Shown: positions 1-10,797 of the stretch, one piece after another | Layout of the letters: each line of letters starts with the position of its first letter | Position numbering within the stretch: the first letter of the stretch is position 1 | NCBI GenBank assembly: GCA_020638655.1 | Contig: JACKIC010000001.1 | Span: 496,001-560,000, forward strand | Length of the DNA stretch: 64,000 bases | DNA from: Planctomycetota bacterium | Lineage (GTDB): Bacteria; Planctomycetota; UBA1135; UBA2386 | Direction: 5' to 3' | Translations under genes and position numbers: made by a program | The notes under the pieces: model-generated | Seen by the model: only the letters and a program-made list of their open reading frames with translations | What the model was told of the DNA's origin: nothing | Database searches by the model: none

Positions 1-446
1 CGATCGAGCCAGTCGGCGACGGTCCACGCGGCGGGCGCGCCGAGCAGCGACTTCGCCATGCCGCGCAGCGCGACGAGCTTGGTGCGCCAGTCGAGCCGCA
101 GCCGCCACAGCGCGGCGGGCATCGCCAGCGGCGCGGGCAGGCGCGACAGGCTGAGCCGGTCGACGGCGCCACCCGGGCGGCGATAGGCCATCTGCAGGCG
201 CACGTCCTGCTGGAAGTCGCCGTCCGTGCCGATGCGACGCAGCAACGCCCGCATCGCCCGATAACAGCCGAGCATCGCGTGCGGGCCGTTGTCGAGTTCG
301 CGATCGAAGTGACGGTCGGGCGACGAGAACGCCCTGCCGCCGAGCCAGCCGCGCGATTCGAGCAACACCACCCGGTGGCCGCGGTCGCGCAGCCCGAACG
401 CGGCCACGAGCCCGGCCACGCCCCCGCCGAGCACGAACGTGGTCAC
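1..446 (-). CDS. hpnE: Hydroxysqualene dehydroxylase HpnE, N-terminal part
   Basis: Only the first 148 or so codons are present; the gene runs off the left edge of the window. The visible part begins with a Rossmann FAD-binding signature (VLGGGVAGLVAAFGLRDRGH) followed by LLESRGWLGGRAFS, the usual start of FAD-dependent amine oxidase-like desaturases. HpnE removes the hydroxyl of hydroxysqualene to give squalene, the precursor of hopanoids and other triterpenes. The start is GTG at 446, which overlaps the stop of hpnD in the four bases GTGA, so translation is probably coupled. Its place directly after hpnC and hpnD makes this a much better call than phytoene desaturase, which has a similar N-terminus. 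Confidence 0.88.
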   Translation of the reverse strand, partial: MTTFVLGGGVAGLVAAFGLRDRGHRVVLLESRGWLGGRAFSSPDRHFDRELDNGPHAMLGCYRAMRALLRRIGTDGDFQQDVRLQMAYRRPGGAVDRLSLSRLPAPLAMPAALWRLRLDWRTKLVALRGMAKSLLGAPAAWTVADWLD

Positions 447-1333
447 CCGCGCACCCCGAGCGCCACGGCGCCGGCCAGCCACAGCTTGCGCCACCTGCCG
501 ACGCGGGCGCGCGGCAGCCGCAACTCGCCGCGCCGCCGCTCGAGCCGCGTCAGCAGGCTCGCGTAGACCGCGCCCATGATCCGGGGCGAGACCAGCGCGC
601 GCCGGTCGCCGCGGGGCAGACCGCGCAGCAGCGTGCTCGCCCGGGCGAAGTCGACGCGCGCCGCGCCCGCCAATCGCGCCGTCAACTGCGCCACCGGTCC
701 GTCTTCGGCGTAAGCGGCGTCCGACGCCTGTCCGCGCAGCCATTCGGGCTCGACCCCGGCCTGCTGCAGCCAGTCGCGCGGCACGTAGACGCGCCCCTGT
801 TCGGCGTCGGCGCGCAGGTCGCGCAGGATGTTGGTCAGCTGCAGCGCCTGGCCCAGTGCGTCGGCGTAGTCGACCGCCGCCGGAGCCGCGGCGCCGAGCA
901 CGGGCAGACATGCGCGCCCGACGCACGACGCGACCAGGTGGCAGTACTCGCGCAGGGCCGTTTCGTCGGCGAAACCTGCGGGCTCGAGGTCCATCTCCAT
1001 GCCGCGCAGCAGCCCGTGCAGCGGCGCGGCGATCGCGCCGAAGCGCTGCATCGTGGTGTGCAACGCCGCGCCGACCGGCGTGCGCGGTGTCCCTGCTGCC
1101 GCGGCGTCGAGTTCTTCGCGCCAGAACTGCAGGTGTTCGCGCCCGGTGGCGACATCGGGCGCGTCGTCGGCGGCGTCGTCGGCGACCCGGCAGAACGCGT
1201 AGATCGCCGTCATGCCCTCGCGGCGGGCCGCGTCGAGGCACAGGAACCCGGCCAGGAAGTTGGACCCCGAGCGCGCGGTGATCTCCTGGGGCCGCAGCCC
1301 GGCGCCCGGCGGCAGGGCCTTCGCCGCGCTCAC
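443..1333 (-). CDS. hpnD: Presqualene diphosphate synthase HpnD
   Basis: Condenses two farnesyl diphosphates to presqualene diphosphate, the first step of the HpnCDE squalene route. The 296-residue product belongs to the all-helical squalene/phytoene synthase fold: a first Asp-rich motif (ADDAADDAPD, about residues 51-60) and a second (NILRDLRAD, about residue 168) bind the Mg-diphosphates. I chose GTG at 1333, which overlaps the hpnC stop as GTGA and places the N-terminus just before the conserved SGSNFLAGF segment. GTG at 1351 (reading VATELVV) is an alternative six codons upstream. Length is close to the family norm of about 280. Middle gene of the hpnCDE operon. Confidence 0.9.
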   Translation of the reverse strand: MSAAKALPPGAGLRPQEITARSGSNFLAGFLCLDAARREGMTAIYAFCRVADDAADDAPDVATGREHLQFWREELDAAAAGTPRTPVGAALHTTMQRFGAIAAPLHGLLRGMEMDLEPAGFADETALREYCHLVASCVGRACLPVLGAAAPAAVDYADALGQALQLTNILRDLRADAEQGRVYVPRDWLQQAGVEPEWLRGQASDAAYAEDGPVAQLTARLAGAARVDFARASTLLRGLPRGDRRALVSPRIMGAVYASLLTRLERRRGELRLPRARVGRWRKLWLAGAVALGVRG

Positions 1334-2220
1334 GACCAGCTCCGTGGCCACGCGGGCGGGCGGCGCACGAACAGCGCCGCGAGCACCGTGCCGAGCCGCT
1401 CGCGCTTGCTCAGGTGCACGCGACCGCCGAGCACGTCGCCGCGCACCTCGCGCATGCGCTGCAGCACCGCCCCGGCGCCGCGCAGGATCGCGCGCAGCTC
1501 GAGCCGCAGCCGGCCGCGCACGCGCTCGGTGAGTTCCCAGCCGGCGGCGAAGTCGGCGGCGAGGCGTTCGGCCCAATGGCGCACGAGCGCGCGCACCGCG
1601 TCGTCGGCGTGCGGCGCCGACAGCTGCGCCTCGCCGACCCCGAAGCGCTGCAGATCGGCGGCCGGGAAGTAGATGCGGTCGCGTTCACGCAGGTCCTCGC
1701 CGAGGTCCTGCAGGTGGTTGAGCAGCTGCAGCGCGGTGCAGATGCGATCGGAGAGCCGGTCGAGCTCGGCGTCGCGATAGCCGCTGACGCGCAGCACCAG
1801 CCGGCCGACGGGGTCCGCCGAGCGGCGGCAGTAGTCGAGCAGCTGCGGTTCGTCGTAGCGGCGCTGCACCAGGTCCTGGTCGAACGCGTCGAGCAGGTCC
1901 GTGAACAGCTGCAGCTCGAGGTCGCAGTCGCGCAGCGTGGTGACGAGGTCGACGAACAGCGGCACGTCGCGCCGTTCGCCGCGCACGTGCGCCAGGAAGT
2001 CGGCCCGGAAGTCGCGCAGACCCTGGGCGTCGCGGTGCTCGTCGGCGAGGTCGTCGGCGGTGCGCGCGAACGCGTAGATGCGGTGCAGGTGCCGGCGCGC
2101 CGCGCGCGGCAGCAGCCACGACCCGACCGGGAAGTTCTCGTAGTGCTGCCGCGCCATCGCCAGGTAGCGGCGGGCTTCGGTCGATTCGGGCACGGCAGCG
2201 ACGGTCGGAGAGAGAGCCAC
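1330..2220 (-). CDS. hpnC: Hydroxysqualene synthase HpnC
   Basis: Converts presqualene diphosphate to hydroxysqualene. The 296-residue protein has the squalene/phytoene synthase fold, with a first Asp-rich motif ADDLADE (about residues 55-61) and a second NHLQDLGED (about residue 170). The N-terminal segment around HYENFPVGSWLLP is typical of HpnC rather than HpnD. It is the first gene of the operon, and its stop overlaps the hpnD start. No squalene-hopene cyclase is in the window, so the end product (hopanoid, sterol or free squalene) cannot be read from here. Confidence 0.9.
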   Translation of the reverse strand: MALSPTVAAVPESTEARRYLAMARQHYENFPVGSWLLPRAARRHLHRIYAFARTADDLADEHRDAQGLRDFRADFLAHVRGERRDVPLFVDLVTTLRDCDLELQLFTDLLDAFDQDLVQRRYDEPQLLDYCRRSADPVGRLVLRVSGYRDAELDRLSDRICTALQLLNHLQDLGEDLRERDRIYFPAADLQRFGVGEAQLSAPHADDAVRALVRHWAERLAADFAAGWELTERVRGRLRLELRAILRGAGAVLQRMREVRGDVLGGRVHLSKRERLGTVLAALFVRRPPAWPRSWS

Positions 2221-2340
2221 GGCAGGTCGGTCTACGGCACGCAGAGGCTACGGCAGCGGCGCGAAAAAGCGCAGAACCCTGTGACGCTGCGGGCCGCGCG
2301 GCCACATGCAGAGTCGGGTGCCGTTCCGTCGCCCGAACGA

Positions 2341-2347
2341 GAAGGAG
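2341..2347 (+). promoter_or_regulatory. Shine-Dalgarno site of the DUF669-like gene
   Basis: GAAGGAG, six bases before ATG 2354. It decides the start against the upstream in-frame ATG at 2306. Purine-rich sites this clear are uncommon in this window. Confidence 0.7.
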
Positions 2348-2353
2348 CCAAGC

Positions 2354-2842
2354 ATGGAAATCGACTTCGACGCCAAGAACCAACTGTCCGACTACGTCAC
2401 CGTGCCGCAGGGCACCTACCTGTGCCGCGTCGCCGAGGTGCGCCAGGGTCTCACGCGCGGCGGCGACGAGCGCTGGTCGCTGCGCCTGGTCGTCGCCGAG
2501 GGCCAACACGTCGGCAAGCAAGCCGCGTGGGACAGCCTCGTGTTCAGCACGCGCGGTCGGCCGCGCGTGCGCCTGGTGTTCCAGGCGCTCGGCCTGCCCG
2601 CCAGCGGCAAGGTGCAGATCGACCCCGCCGATCTCGAAGACCGCGCGGTCCTCGTCGAGGTGCGCCCGGCGGAGTACCAGTCGGCGACCGGTGAGACCGT
2701 GCGGCGCAACGAGGTGCCCTACGACGGCTACCGCCACGCGGGACCTGACGCGGGCACGGACGCGACCTCGGACGCCGGTGACGACACCGACGAACGGTCG
2801 AGGCGACCCGAACGCATCGACCCCGGCGACATCCCGTTCTGA
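2354..2842 (+). CDS. DUF669-like protein with an SSB-type C-terminal tip
   Basis: A 162-residue protein with a beta-rich N-terminal part of about 120 residues (pattern VPQGTYLCRVAEV, then SLRLVVAEGQHVGKQAAWDSLV), resembling phage DUF669 proteins found near recombination genes. It ends with a disordered acidic tail finishing in DPGDIPF, very like the DDDIPF tip through which single-stranded DNA-binding proteins recruit RecO, PriA or exonuclease I. That suggests, but does not prove, a ssDNA-binding or repair role. The start is ATG 2354 because GAAGGAG lies 6 bases upstream; an earlier in-frame ATG at 2306 lacks such a site. Convergent with recN. No phage genes are nearby. Confidence 0.6.
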   Translation: MEIDFDAKNQLSDYVTVPQGTYLCRVAEVRQGLTRGGDERWSLRLVVAEGQHVGKQAAWDSLVFSTRGRPRVRLVFQALGLPASGKVQIDPADLEDRAVLVEVRPAEYQSATGETVRRNEVPYDGYRHAGPDAGTDATSDAGDDTDERSRRPERIDPGDIPF

Positions 2843-2885
2843 TCGTCGGGCTGTTCTGACCGTCGGGCCGTTCTGACCACGGGCC
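2836..2885 (+). repeat. Three tandem 17-base repeats over the stop codon
   Basis: Units at 2836-2852, 2853-2869 and 2870-2885 (the last one base short), each of the form GTTCTGAYCGTCGGGCY. The first unit contains the last codon and TGA stop of the DUF669-like gene, so the stop region itself appears to have been duplicated. They lie in the gap between the convergent genes. Confidence 0.75.
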
Positions 2886-2899
2886 GGGGCGAGCGTGCC

Positions 2900-4633
2900 T
2901 CAGCCCGCTGCTTCGCCCTGCGCGGCGCGCGCCTTCTCGACCAGCCGCCGCGCCTGCTGCAGCGCCGTCGTGTCGGCGCCGTCGCCGGTCGCCATCGCGG
3001 CGAGTTCCTTCTCGACCTCGCCGGCGTCGAGCTGGCGCACGGTCGAGCGGGTGCGGGCGTCGTCGGCCTTGCCGCTGACCGCCTTGTTGACGAGGAAGTG
3101 GTGCTGCGCGAACGCGGCCACCGGCGCCAGGTGCGTGACGATGATCACCTGGTGGTGCCGCGCCACGTCGTGCAGCTTGCGGCCGACGGCGAGCCCGAGG
3201 CGGCCACCGATCTCGGCGTCGATCTCGTCGAGCACCAGCAGCGGCACCCGGTCCTGGTCGGCGAGCGTCTTCTTGACGGCGAGCACGATGCGGGCCAGTT
3301 CGCCGCCCGAGGCGGTGTCGCGCATCGAGTGGAACGGCTCGCCGGGATTGAGCCGCACCTCGAGGTCGACGACGCTCGGGCCGTGGTCGGTGGCGACCTC
3401 GAGCAGTCGCTCGTTCGCCGGCTCCTCGCCGATCGCGACGCGGATCTCGGCGTGCGGCATGCCGAGGTCGACGAGTTCGCCGCGGATGCTGTCGGCGAAC
3501 GCCTTGCTCGCCTTGGTGCGCGCGCGCACCAGCTTGCGACCGAGCGCCGCGGCCTGCTCGACGGCTTCGCGCACGGCCGCGGCGAGCTGTTCGGGATCGG
3601 CGGCCAGCTCCTCGGCCGCGGCCAGCTCCGCCTCGACGTCGCGCAGGCGCTGCCGGAACTCGCCTTCGGTCGGTCCGAAGCGCTTGAGCGCGGTGTGGAT
3701 CTCGTCGAGCCGATCGACCACCGCGGACAGCCGCGACGGGTCGAGGTCCAGACGGCCCTGCCCCGACTGCAGGTCGCGGCAGACGTCGGCGACGAGCTGT
3801 TCGATCTCCCCCATGCGCTCGGCGGCGCCCTCGAGGCGGCGGTCGATGGCCGCGGCATCGGCGACGGCGCGGGCCGCGCGCGCCAGCAGATCGGCGGCGT
3901 TGGTCTCGCCGTCCTGCAGGACGTCGATGGCCTCGTCGAGCCGCTGCCGCATCTCGTCGAGGTTGCCGAGCAGCTGGTGTTCCTGTTCGAGTTCGTCGAG
4001 CTCACCCTCGGCCAGCTGCAGGTCGTGCATCGCGCCGCGCTGGAACCGCAGGAACTCGAGCCGCTGCTGCCGCTCGCGCACGTTGGCGGAGGCGTCGATC
4101 AGCCGCTGCTGCGCCGCGCGCGCGCCGTGCAACGCCGTCGCGAACTGCACCCGCAGCGCCGTGGTGCCCGCGAACGCGTCGAGCGTCTCGCTCTGGATCT
4201 CGGGCCGCATCAGCGCGCGCGAGTCCCCCTGACCGTGGATCTCGAGCAGCACCGCGCCGAGTTCGCGCAGCGCCGCGAGCGTGGCCGGCCGGCCGCCGAT
4301 GCGCACGCGGCTCTTGCCCTGGCGATCGACCAGGCGCGACACCACCAGCAGCCCTTCCTCGACGCTGCCGCCGCAGAGCTCCGTGACGAGTCGCGTGACG
4401 ATGCGGCTGCGCTCGCCTTCGCCGAGCCGGAACTCGCCGTCGACCTCGAGCTCGTCGGCGCCGTGGCGCACCAGTCCGGCGGAGGCACGTTCGCCGCGCA
4501 GCAACTTGAGCGCGGTGATCAGCAACGACTTGCCGCCGCCCGTCTCGCCGGACACCACGGTCAGCCCCTCGGCCAGGCGGACTTCGGCGTGTTCGATCAG
4601 CGCGAGGTTGCGGATGACGAGGGTGTGCAGCAT
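2900..4633 (-). CDS. recN: DNA repair protein RecN
   Basis: SMC-like ATPase of double-strand break repair. The 577-residue product starts MLHTLVIRNLALIEHAEV, carries a Walker A motif GETGGGKS (about residues 29-36), long coiled-coil stretches either side of the middle, and a C-terminal half with an ABC-type signature region (SGGELARIVLAVK) and Walker B (LLVLDEIDAEIGG, about residue 464), ending with the TH(L)APVAAFA segment typical of RecN. Most RecN proteins read GETGAGKS; the third Gly here is a mild variant. ATG 4633 is chosen because it matches the family N-terminus; a GTG at 4681 would add 16 unconserved residues. Convergent with the DUF669-like gene. Confidence 0.93.
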   Translation of the reverse strand: MLHTLVIRNLALIEHAEVRLAEGLTVVSGETGGGKSLLITALKLLRGERASAGLVRHGADELEVDGEFRLGEGERSRIVTRLVTELCGGSVEEGLLVVSRLVDRQGKSRVRIGGRPATLAALRELGAVLLEIHGQGDSRALMRPEIQSETLDAFAGTTALRVQFATALHGARAAQQRLIDASANVRERQQRLEFLRFQRGAMHDLQLAEGELDELEQEHQLLGNLDEMRQRLDEAIDVLQDGETNAADLLARAARAVADAAAIDRRLEGAAERMGEIEQLVADVCRDLQSGQGRLDLDPSRLSAVVDRLDEIHTALKRFGPTEGEFRQRLRDVEAELAAAEELAADPEQLAAAVREAVEQAAALGRKLVRARTKASKAFADSIRGELVDLGMPHAEIRVAIGEEPANERLLEVATDHGPSVVDLEVRLNPGEPFHSMRDTASGGELARIVLAVKKTLADQDRVPLLVLDEIDAEIGGRLGLAVGRKLHDVARHHQVIIVTHLAPVAAFAQHHFLVNKAVSGKADDARTRSTVRQLDAGEVEKELAAMATGDGADTTALQQARRLVEKARAAQGEAAG

Positions 4634-4742
4634 GGCGAGGTGCGGAGCGGAAGGATGCCGCGGCGTCGGCGCGGACGCCACAGCACTGTGCGCGACCAGG
4701 GGGCATGGCGCGGCACGATCTGGGCAACCCGGCCGGACCGGC

Positions 4743-4748
4743 TATGGT
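4743..4748 (+). promoter_or_regulatory. Putative -10 box (TATGGT) of the first protease gene
   Basis: TATGGT 33 bases before ATG 4782, implying a short leader. Same hexamer and similar distance as the second protease gene. No clear -35 is visible. Confidence 0.45.
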
Positions 4749-4781
4749 GGCCCGCCAGCCATCACGCCCCCGACGACACCC

Positions 4782-7154
4782 ATGCTCAGCGCCCACATCG
4801 GAACCGAGGTTCTCCGCCGCCCGACCCTGTCCGCCGCACTCGTACTCGCCGCGACGCTGTGCCTCGCCGGGACCCAACCCCTGCGCGCCCAGGCCGTCGA
4901 CGAAGACAGCAGCCGCCACGTACTGACGATCGATTCGGGACTGGTCGCCAACAACAACCCCGCGCCCGCCGCGCGCGGCATCCCGGCCGTGGTCTGGTCG
5001 ACCGTGGTCAGCGTGCCGACCTCCTCGTGGCTGCGACTGGACTACTCGGGCATCCTGCTGTCCGGCAGCCGCGAACCCGGCGGCGACGGCTCGTACCTGC
5101 GCATCAGCTCGCTGCTCGACCACCACTTCCAGACGCAGCACCTGGTGCACGTCGAACAGTGGCAACAGACCTCGGCGTACTTCAACGGCGACGCGGTGCT
5201 GGTCGAACTGCTCGCGTGCCCCGGCACCGGACCGAGCCGCATCATGATCGGCGCGGCCACCGCCGGCCCCGGCCTGCCCGTCTCGCCCGACACGATCTGC
5301 GGTCCGACCGACGACCGCGTGCTCAGCAGCGACCCGCGCGCCGGCCGCAACCAGCCGACGGGCTGCACCTCGTGGCTCATCAACGACTGCAACCACTGCC
5401 TGCTGACCGCCGGTCACTGCGCCGGCAGCGGCCTGCAGGTCGTCGAGTTCAACGTGCCGCTGTCGACTTCGTCGGGCGCGATCCAGCACCCCGCCCCGCA
5501 ACACCAGTACGCCGTCGACGCCAGCTCCGTGCAGACCAACGGCGGCCTGGGCGTGGGCAACGACTGGACCTACTTCGGCGTGTTCGCCAACTCGACGACC
5601 GGCCTCACGCCGCACCAGGCGAACGGCGGACAGGCCTTCGACCTGTTGCCGACGCCGCCCGCGGTCGGCAGTCAGAGCATCCGCGTCACGGGTTACGGCT
5701 CGACGACGTCGCCGGTGTCGCCGACCTGGTATCTGGTGCAGAAGACCCACAGCGGGCCGTACGCGACGTTCAGTGGCACGACGGTGCAGTACGTCACCGA
5801 CACCACGGGCGGCAACTCGGGCTCGCCCGTGTTCCTCGACGGCACCAACCAGGCCATCGGCATCCACACGCACGGCGGCTGCAACTCGACGGGCGGCGCC
5901 AACAGCGGCACCGGCAGCAACCACCCCGGCCTGCAGGCGGCGCTGGCCAACCCGCAGGGCGTCTGCGACTGCCCCGCGATCGACTTCACCTACCCGAACG
6001 GGCTGCCGACCGTCGTCGACCCCGCTGGCACGACCGTGATCCGCGTGCAGATCGGCGGCGTGCAACCGCTGCAGGCGGGCAGCGTGCGCCTGCACATCAG
6101 CACCGGCGGGCCGTTCGTGGCGCTGACCCCGGTCGCGCTCGGCAACGGCCTGTTCGAGGCGACGGTGCCGGCGAGCCCGTGCCTTTCGCCGGTGCAGTTC
6201 TACTGGAGCGCGCAGGACACGAGCAGCACCACCTACACCGACCCCGAGAACGCGCCGACCTCGACCTACTCGGCGACGTCGGCCGGCTCGCTGGCGACGA
6301 TCCGCAGCTACAACTTCAACACGACGCCGGCCGGCTGGTCGGTGATCAACACGGCGCTGACGACGGGGGCCTGGACGCGCGGTGTGCCGGTCGACTCGCG
6401 CGGCCCCGCCGCCGACTACGACGCCAGCGGCCAGTGCTGGGTCACGGGCAACACCAACAACGAGGACGTCGACGGCGGCCCGACGCAGCTGCGCACCGAG
6501 ACCATCGACCTGACCAGCAACAACGACCCGGTGGTGCGCTACGCGCTGTGGTTCACCAACGACGACAACGACGACTTCCTGGTCGTCGAGGCCTCGCAGA
6601 ACGGCGGCGCGAGCTGGGTGCAGATCGAGAACCTCGGTCCGTTCGTCGGCTGGCAGATGCACGGCTTCCGCGTGCTCGACCACTTCGCCACGCTCGGGCA
6701 GCTGACGGTGCGCTTCTCGGTCGCGGACAACCCCAACAACTCGGTCACCGAGGCGGCGCTCGACGCCTTCTCGGTCGTAGATCCGATCTGTCCGCAACCG
6801 ACGTGGAGCCCCTACGGCCTCGGCTGCGCGCCGACCGGCGCGGCGCCGGCGCTGGCAATGGTCAGCCTGCCTGCGCTGGGTGGAACGTTCGCGCTCGGCA
6901 CGCAGAACCTGGGTTCCGGTGCACCGTTCATGGTGACGGGTTTCTCGGCTCAGGCGCTCAACCTCGCGCAGTTCGGCTTCGGTCCGGCGTGCCTGCTGCT
7001 GGTCAGCGTCGACGCGGTGCAGTTCGCGCCCGCCGGCAGCTTCACCCTGACGATCCCCAACAACCCGTCTCTGGCCGGGTTGCGGCTCTACAACCAGGTG
7101 ATCGAACTCGGCTCGTCGGCGGTTTCGAACGCGGGCGTCGGCGAGATCCGCTGA
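4782..7154 (+). CDS. Secreted trypsin-like serine protease, first tandem copy
   Basis: Predicted secreted 790-residue protein. A signal peptide covers about residues 1-37 (hydrophobic ALVLAATLCLAG, then ALRAQA-type cleavage region). The chymotrypsin-fold triad is readable: His in LTAGHC (about 212), Asp in GNDWTYFGVF (about 261) and Ser in GGNSGSPV (about 346). A beta-sandwich-like region follows (about 480-665, with the GGWSV...GQCWVTGN...LDAFSV pattern), then a C-terminal module of about 115 residues beginning PTWSPYGLGC and ending SNAGVGEIR. The same module closes the next gene and, more distantly, the gene at 16111. Substrate unknown. The two copies are clear tandem duplicates with aligned motifs throughout. 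Confidence 0.85.
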   Translation: MLSAHIGTEVLRRPTLSAALVLAATLCLAGTQPLRAQAVDEDSSRHVLTIDSGLVANNNPAPAARGIPAVVWSTVVSVPTSSWLRLDYSGILLSGSREPGGDGSYLRISSLLDHHFQTQHLVHVEQWQQTSAYFNGDAVLVELLACPGTGPSRIMIGAATAGPGLPVSPDTICGPTDDRVLSSDPRAGRNQPTGCTSWLINDCNHCLLTAGHCAGSGLQVVEFNVPLSTSSGAIQHPAPQHQYAVDASSVQTNGGLGVGNDWTYFGVFANSTTGLTPHQANGGQAFDLLPTPPAVGSQSIRVTGYGSTTSPVSPTWYLVQKTHSGPYATFSGTTVQYVTDTTGGNSGSPVFLDGTNQAIGIHTHGGCNSTGGANSGTGSNHPGLQAALANPQGVCDCPAIDFTYPNGLPTVVDPAGTTVIRVQIGGVQPLQAGSVRLHISTGGPFVALTPVALGNGLFEATVPASPCLSPVQFYWSAQDTSSTTYTDPENAPTSTYSATSAGSLATIRSYNFNTTPAGWSVINTALTTGAWTRGVPVDSRGPAADYDASGQCWVTGNTNNEDVDGGPTQLRTETIDLTSNNDPVVRYALWFTNDDNDDFLVVEASQNGGASWVQIENLGPFVGWQMHGFRVLDHFATLGQLTVRFSVADNPNNSVTEAALDAFSVVDPICPQPTWSPYGLGCAPTGAAPALAMVSLPALGGTFALGTQNLGSGAPFMVTGFSAQALNLAQFGFGPACLLLVSVDAVQFAPAGSFTLTIPNNPSLAGLRLYNQVIELGSSAVSNAGVGEIR

Positions 7155-7193
7155 CGGCCCGCCGGCGCGGCACGCCGCGCGGCGTCGATGCGG

Positions 7194-7199
7194 TATGGT
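7194..7199 (+). promoter_or_regulatory. Putative -10 box (TATGGT) of the second protease gene
   Basis: TATGGT 36 bases before ATG 7236, in the 81-base gap after the first protease. It suggests the second copy has its own promoter rather than relying on read-through. Confidence 0.45.
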
Positions 7200-7235
7200 G
7201 TCGGGCCAATCGTCGTCCCGTCGACCCCCGATACC

Positions 7236-9575
<2,340 letters not shown>

Positions 9576-9580
9576 CCTGG

Positions 9581-9604
9581 GAACTGATTCCTTCCGTGGC
9601 GTAC
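9581..9604 (+). repeat. Left terminal inverted repeat of the insertion sequence
   Basis: GAACTGATTCCTTCCGTGG followed by CGTAC; it matches the right end in 22 of 24 positions. Confidence 0.9.
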
Positions 9605-9670
9605 CTCGCCAATAGTTGAGGTCGGGCATCCACACACCTGCCGGCACATCGCGCCCGGCAGGAGAAGTCG

Positions 9671-10726
9671 ATGCCCTCGTTCAAACCGCCACGCTGCCCC
9701 AACGCTGATTGCCCAAGGCACACCGATCCGCAGCCCCGTTTCTACCGCCGCCGCGGCAGCTACTGGCCCAAGTGCCGCGCCGCGCCCATCCCCCGCTACC
9801 ACTGCAAGTCCTGTAGCCGCAGCTTCTCACGGCAGACGTTCCGGCACGACTACCGGGACCACCGGCCAGAACTCAACGAGACCCTGTTCCTGCTGCTGAC
9901 CAGCGGCGTCGGCCTGAGGCAATGCAGCCGATTGCTGCGATCGGGCGTGCGATGCCCGCAGCAGAAGCTGGCCAAGATGGGGCGCACACTCGCGCTGCTG
10001 CGCGACAACCTGTGCCCTCTGCTTCCGAGCAGTCGCGTCTTCGTGATGGACGAGGAGGAGACCTACGAAGGCGCCTCGATTCGCCCGCTGACGATGCCCG
10101 TCGTGATCGATCGCGAGACCTGGTTCGTGGTCGCCGTCGACGTCGGCTCGATCCGGCGACTCGCTCGGCCCGGCACCCGGCGGCGGGTGCTGCAGGACCA
10201 GGAGGAGGCCAAGAACGGCAGGCGCCAGGACCAGAGCCGTGCGTGCACCGAGCGGGTGCTGCGCGCGCTGGCGGCGAAGTGCCCGGCGGGCGATCTCCTG
10301 CTGCAGACGGACAAGAAGTCGAGCTACGCGACCCTCGCCAGGCGCATCTTCGGCGACCGCCTGACGCACGAGACGACCTCGAGCCGTCGGGTGCGCGACA
10401 GGCACAACCCGTTGTTCCCAATCAACGTGACGCTGGCGATGTCGCGCGACAACTGCGGCCGGCTGCGGCGCAAGTCCTGGCTGGTCACCAAGTGCGCGAT
10501 GCGCCTGCTCGACCACGCGCAACTGTTCGCCGTCTACCGCAACTTCGTGCGGCGGCGCTTCAACCATGACATGGAGGACGAGACCCCGGCCAAACTGCTC
10601 GGCCTCGCGCCGCGCAACCTCGACGCCGCAGAGGTGTTGGCCTGGCGGCAGGACTGGGGCGATCGGAGCATCCACCCGATGAGCAAGAGCGGCGCGCAGA
10701 CGGTGCGCACTCGCATGGTCGCCTGA
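9671..10726 (+). CDS. IS1-like DDE transposase with N-terminal zinc ribbon
   Basis: 351 residues. The N-terminus has cysteine pairs (CPNADC, then YHCKSC) forming a zinc ribbon for DNA binding, followed by a helical region. The catalytic half shows VMDEEETYEG and LLQTDKKSSYATL, where the first two acidic residues of a DDE enzyme would lie, then NPLFPINVTLAMSRDNCGRLRRKSWLVTK, a pattern seen in IS1-type enzymes. Assignment to IS1 rather than IS1595 is tentative. ATG 9671 has GGAG seven bases upstream and lies just inside the left inverted repeat. The frame is intact, so the element could be active. Confidence 0.8.
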   Translation: MPSFKPPRCPNADCPRHTDPQPRFYRRRGSYWPKCRAAPIPRYHCKSCSRSFSRQTFRHDYRDHRPELNETLFLLLTSGVGLRQCSRLLRSGVRCPQQKLAKMGRTLALLRDNLCPLLPSSRVFVMDEEETYEGASIRPLTMPVVIDRETWFVVAVDVGSIRRLARPGTRRRVLQDQEEAKNGRRQDQSRACTERVLRALAAKCPAGDLLLQTDKKSSYATLARRIFGDRLTHETTSSRRVRDRHNPLFPINVTLAMSRDNCGRLRRKSWLVTKCAMRLLDHAQLFAVYRNFVRRRFNHDMEDETPAKLLGLAPRNLDAAEVLAWRQDWGDRSIHPMSKSGAQTVRTRMVA

Positions 10727-10773
10727 CCAGTTCGGTGACGAGCGAAGGCAGCGTTCGCGGCGCATCGGCGCAC

Positions 10774-10797
10774 GTGCACCACGGAAGGAATCAGTTC
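10774..10797 (-). repeat. Right terminal inverted repeat of the insertion sequence
   Basis: Reverse complement of the left tip. Its outermost two bases provide the last two bases of the DUF420 stop codon (TGA at 10798-10796). Confidence 0.9.

Larger units (their letters stand above)
9581..10797 (+). mobile_element. Insertion sequence with IS1-like zinc-ribbon transposase
   Basis: 1,217 bases bounded by inverted repeats sharing GAACTGATTCCTTCCGTGG at both tips and containing one transposase gene. It sits between the stop of the second protease and the stop of the DUF420 gene, so no gene was broken. I see no clear target duplication: the left flank reads CTGACCTGG and the right flank AGTGGTAGA. 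A MITE at 41707-41821 has the same ends. Confidence 0.85.

Noticed and set aside
2836..2885. CRISPR array from the tandem repeats
   Set aside because: Units are 17 bases with no spacers, and no cas genes are present. The same applies to the repeats at 30958-31002.
2354..4633. Prophage remnant, because DUF669 is mainly a phage family
   Set aside because: No integrase, structural or lysis genes nearby; flanked by hpnCDE and recN with normal host codon use.
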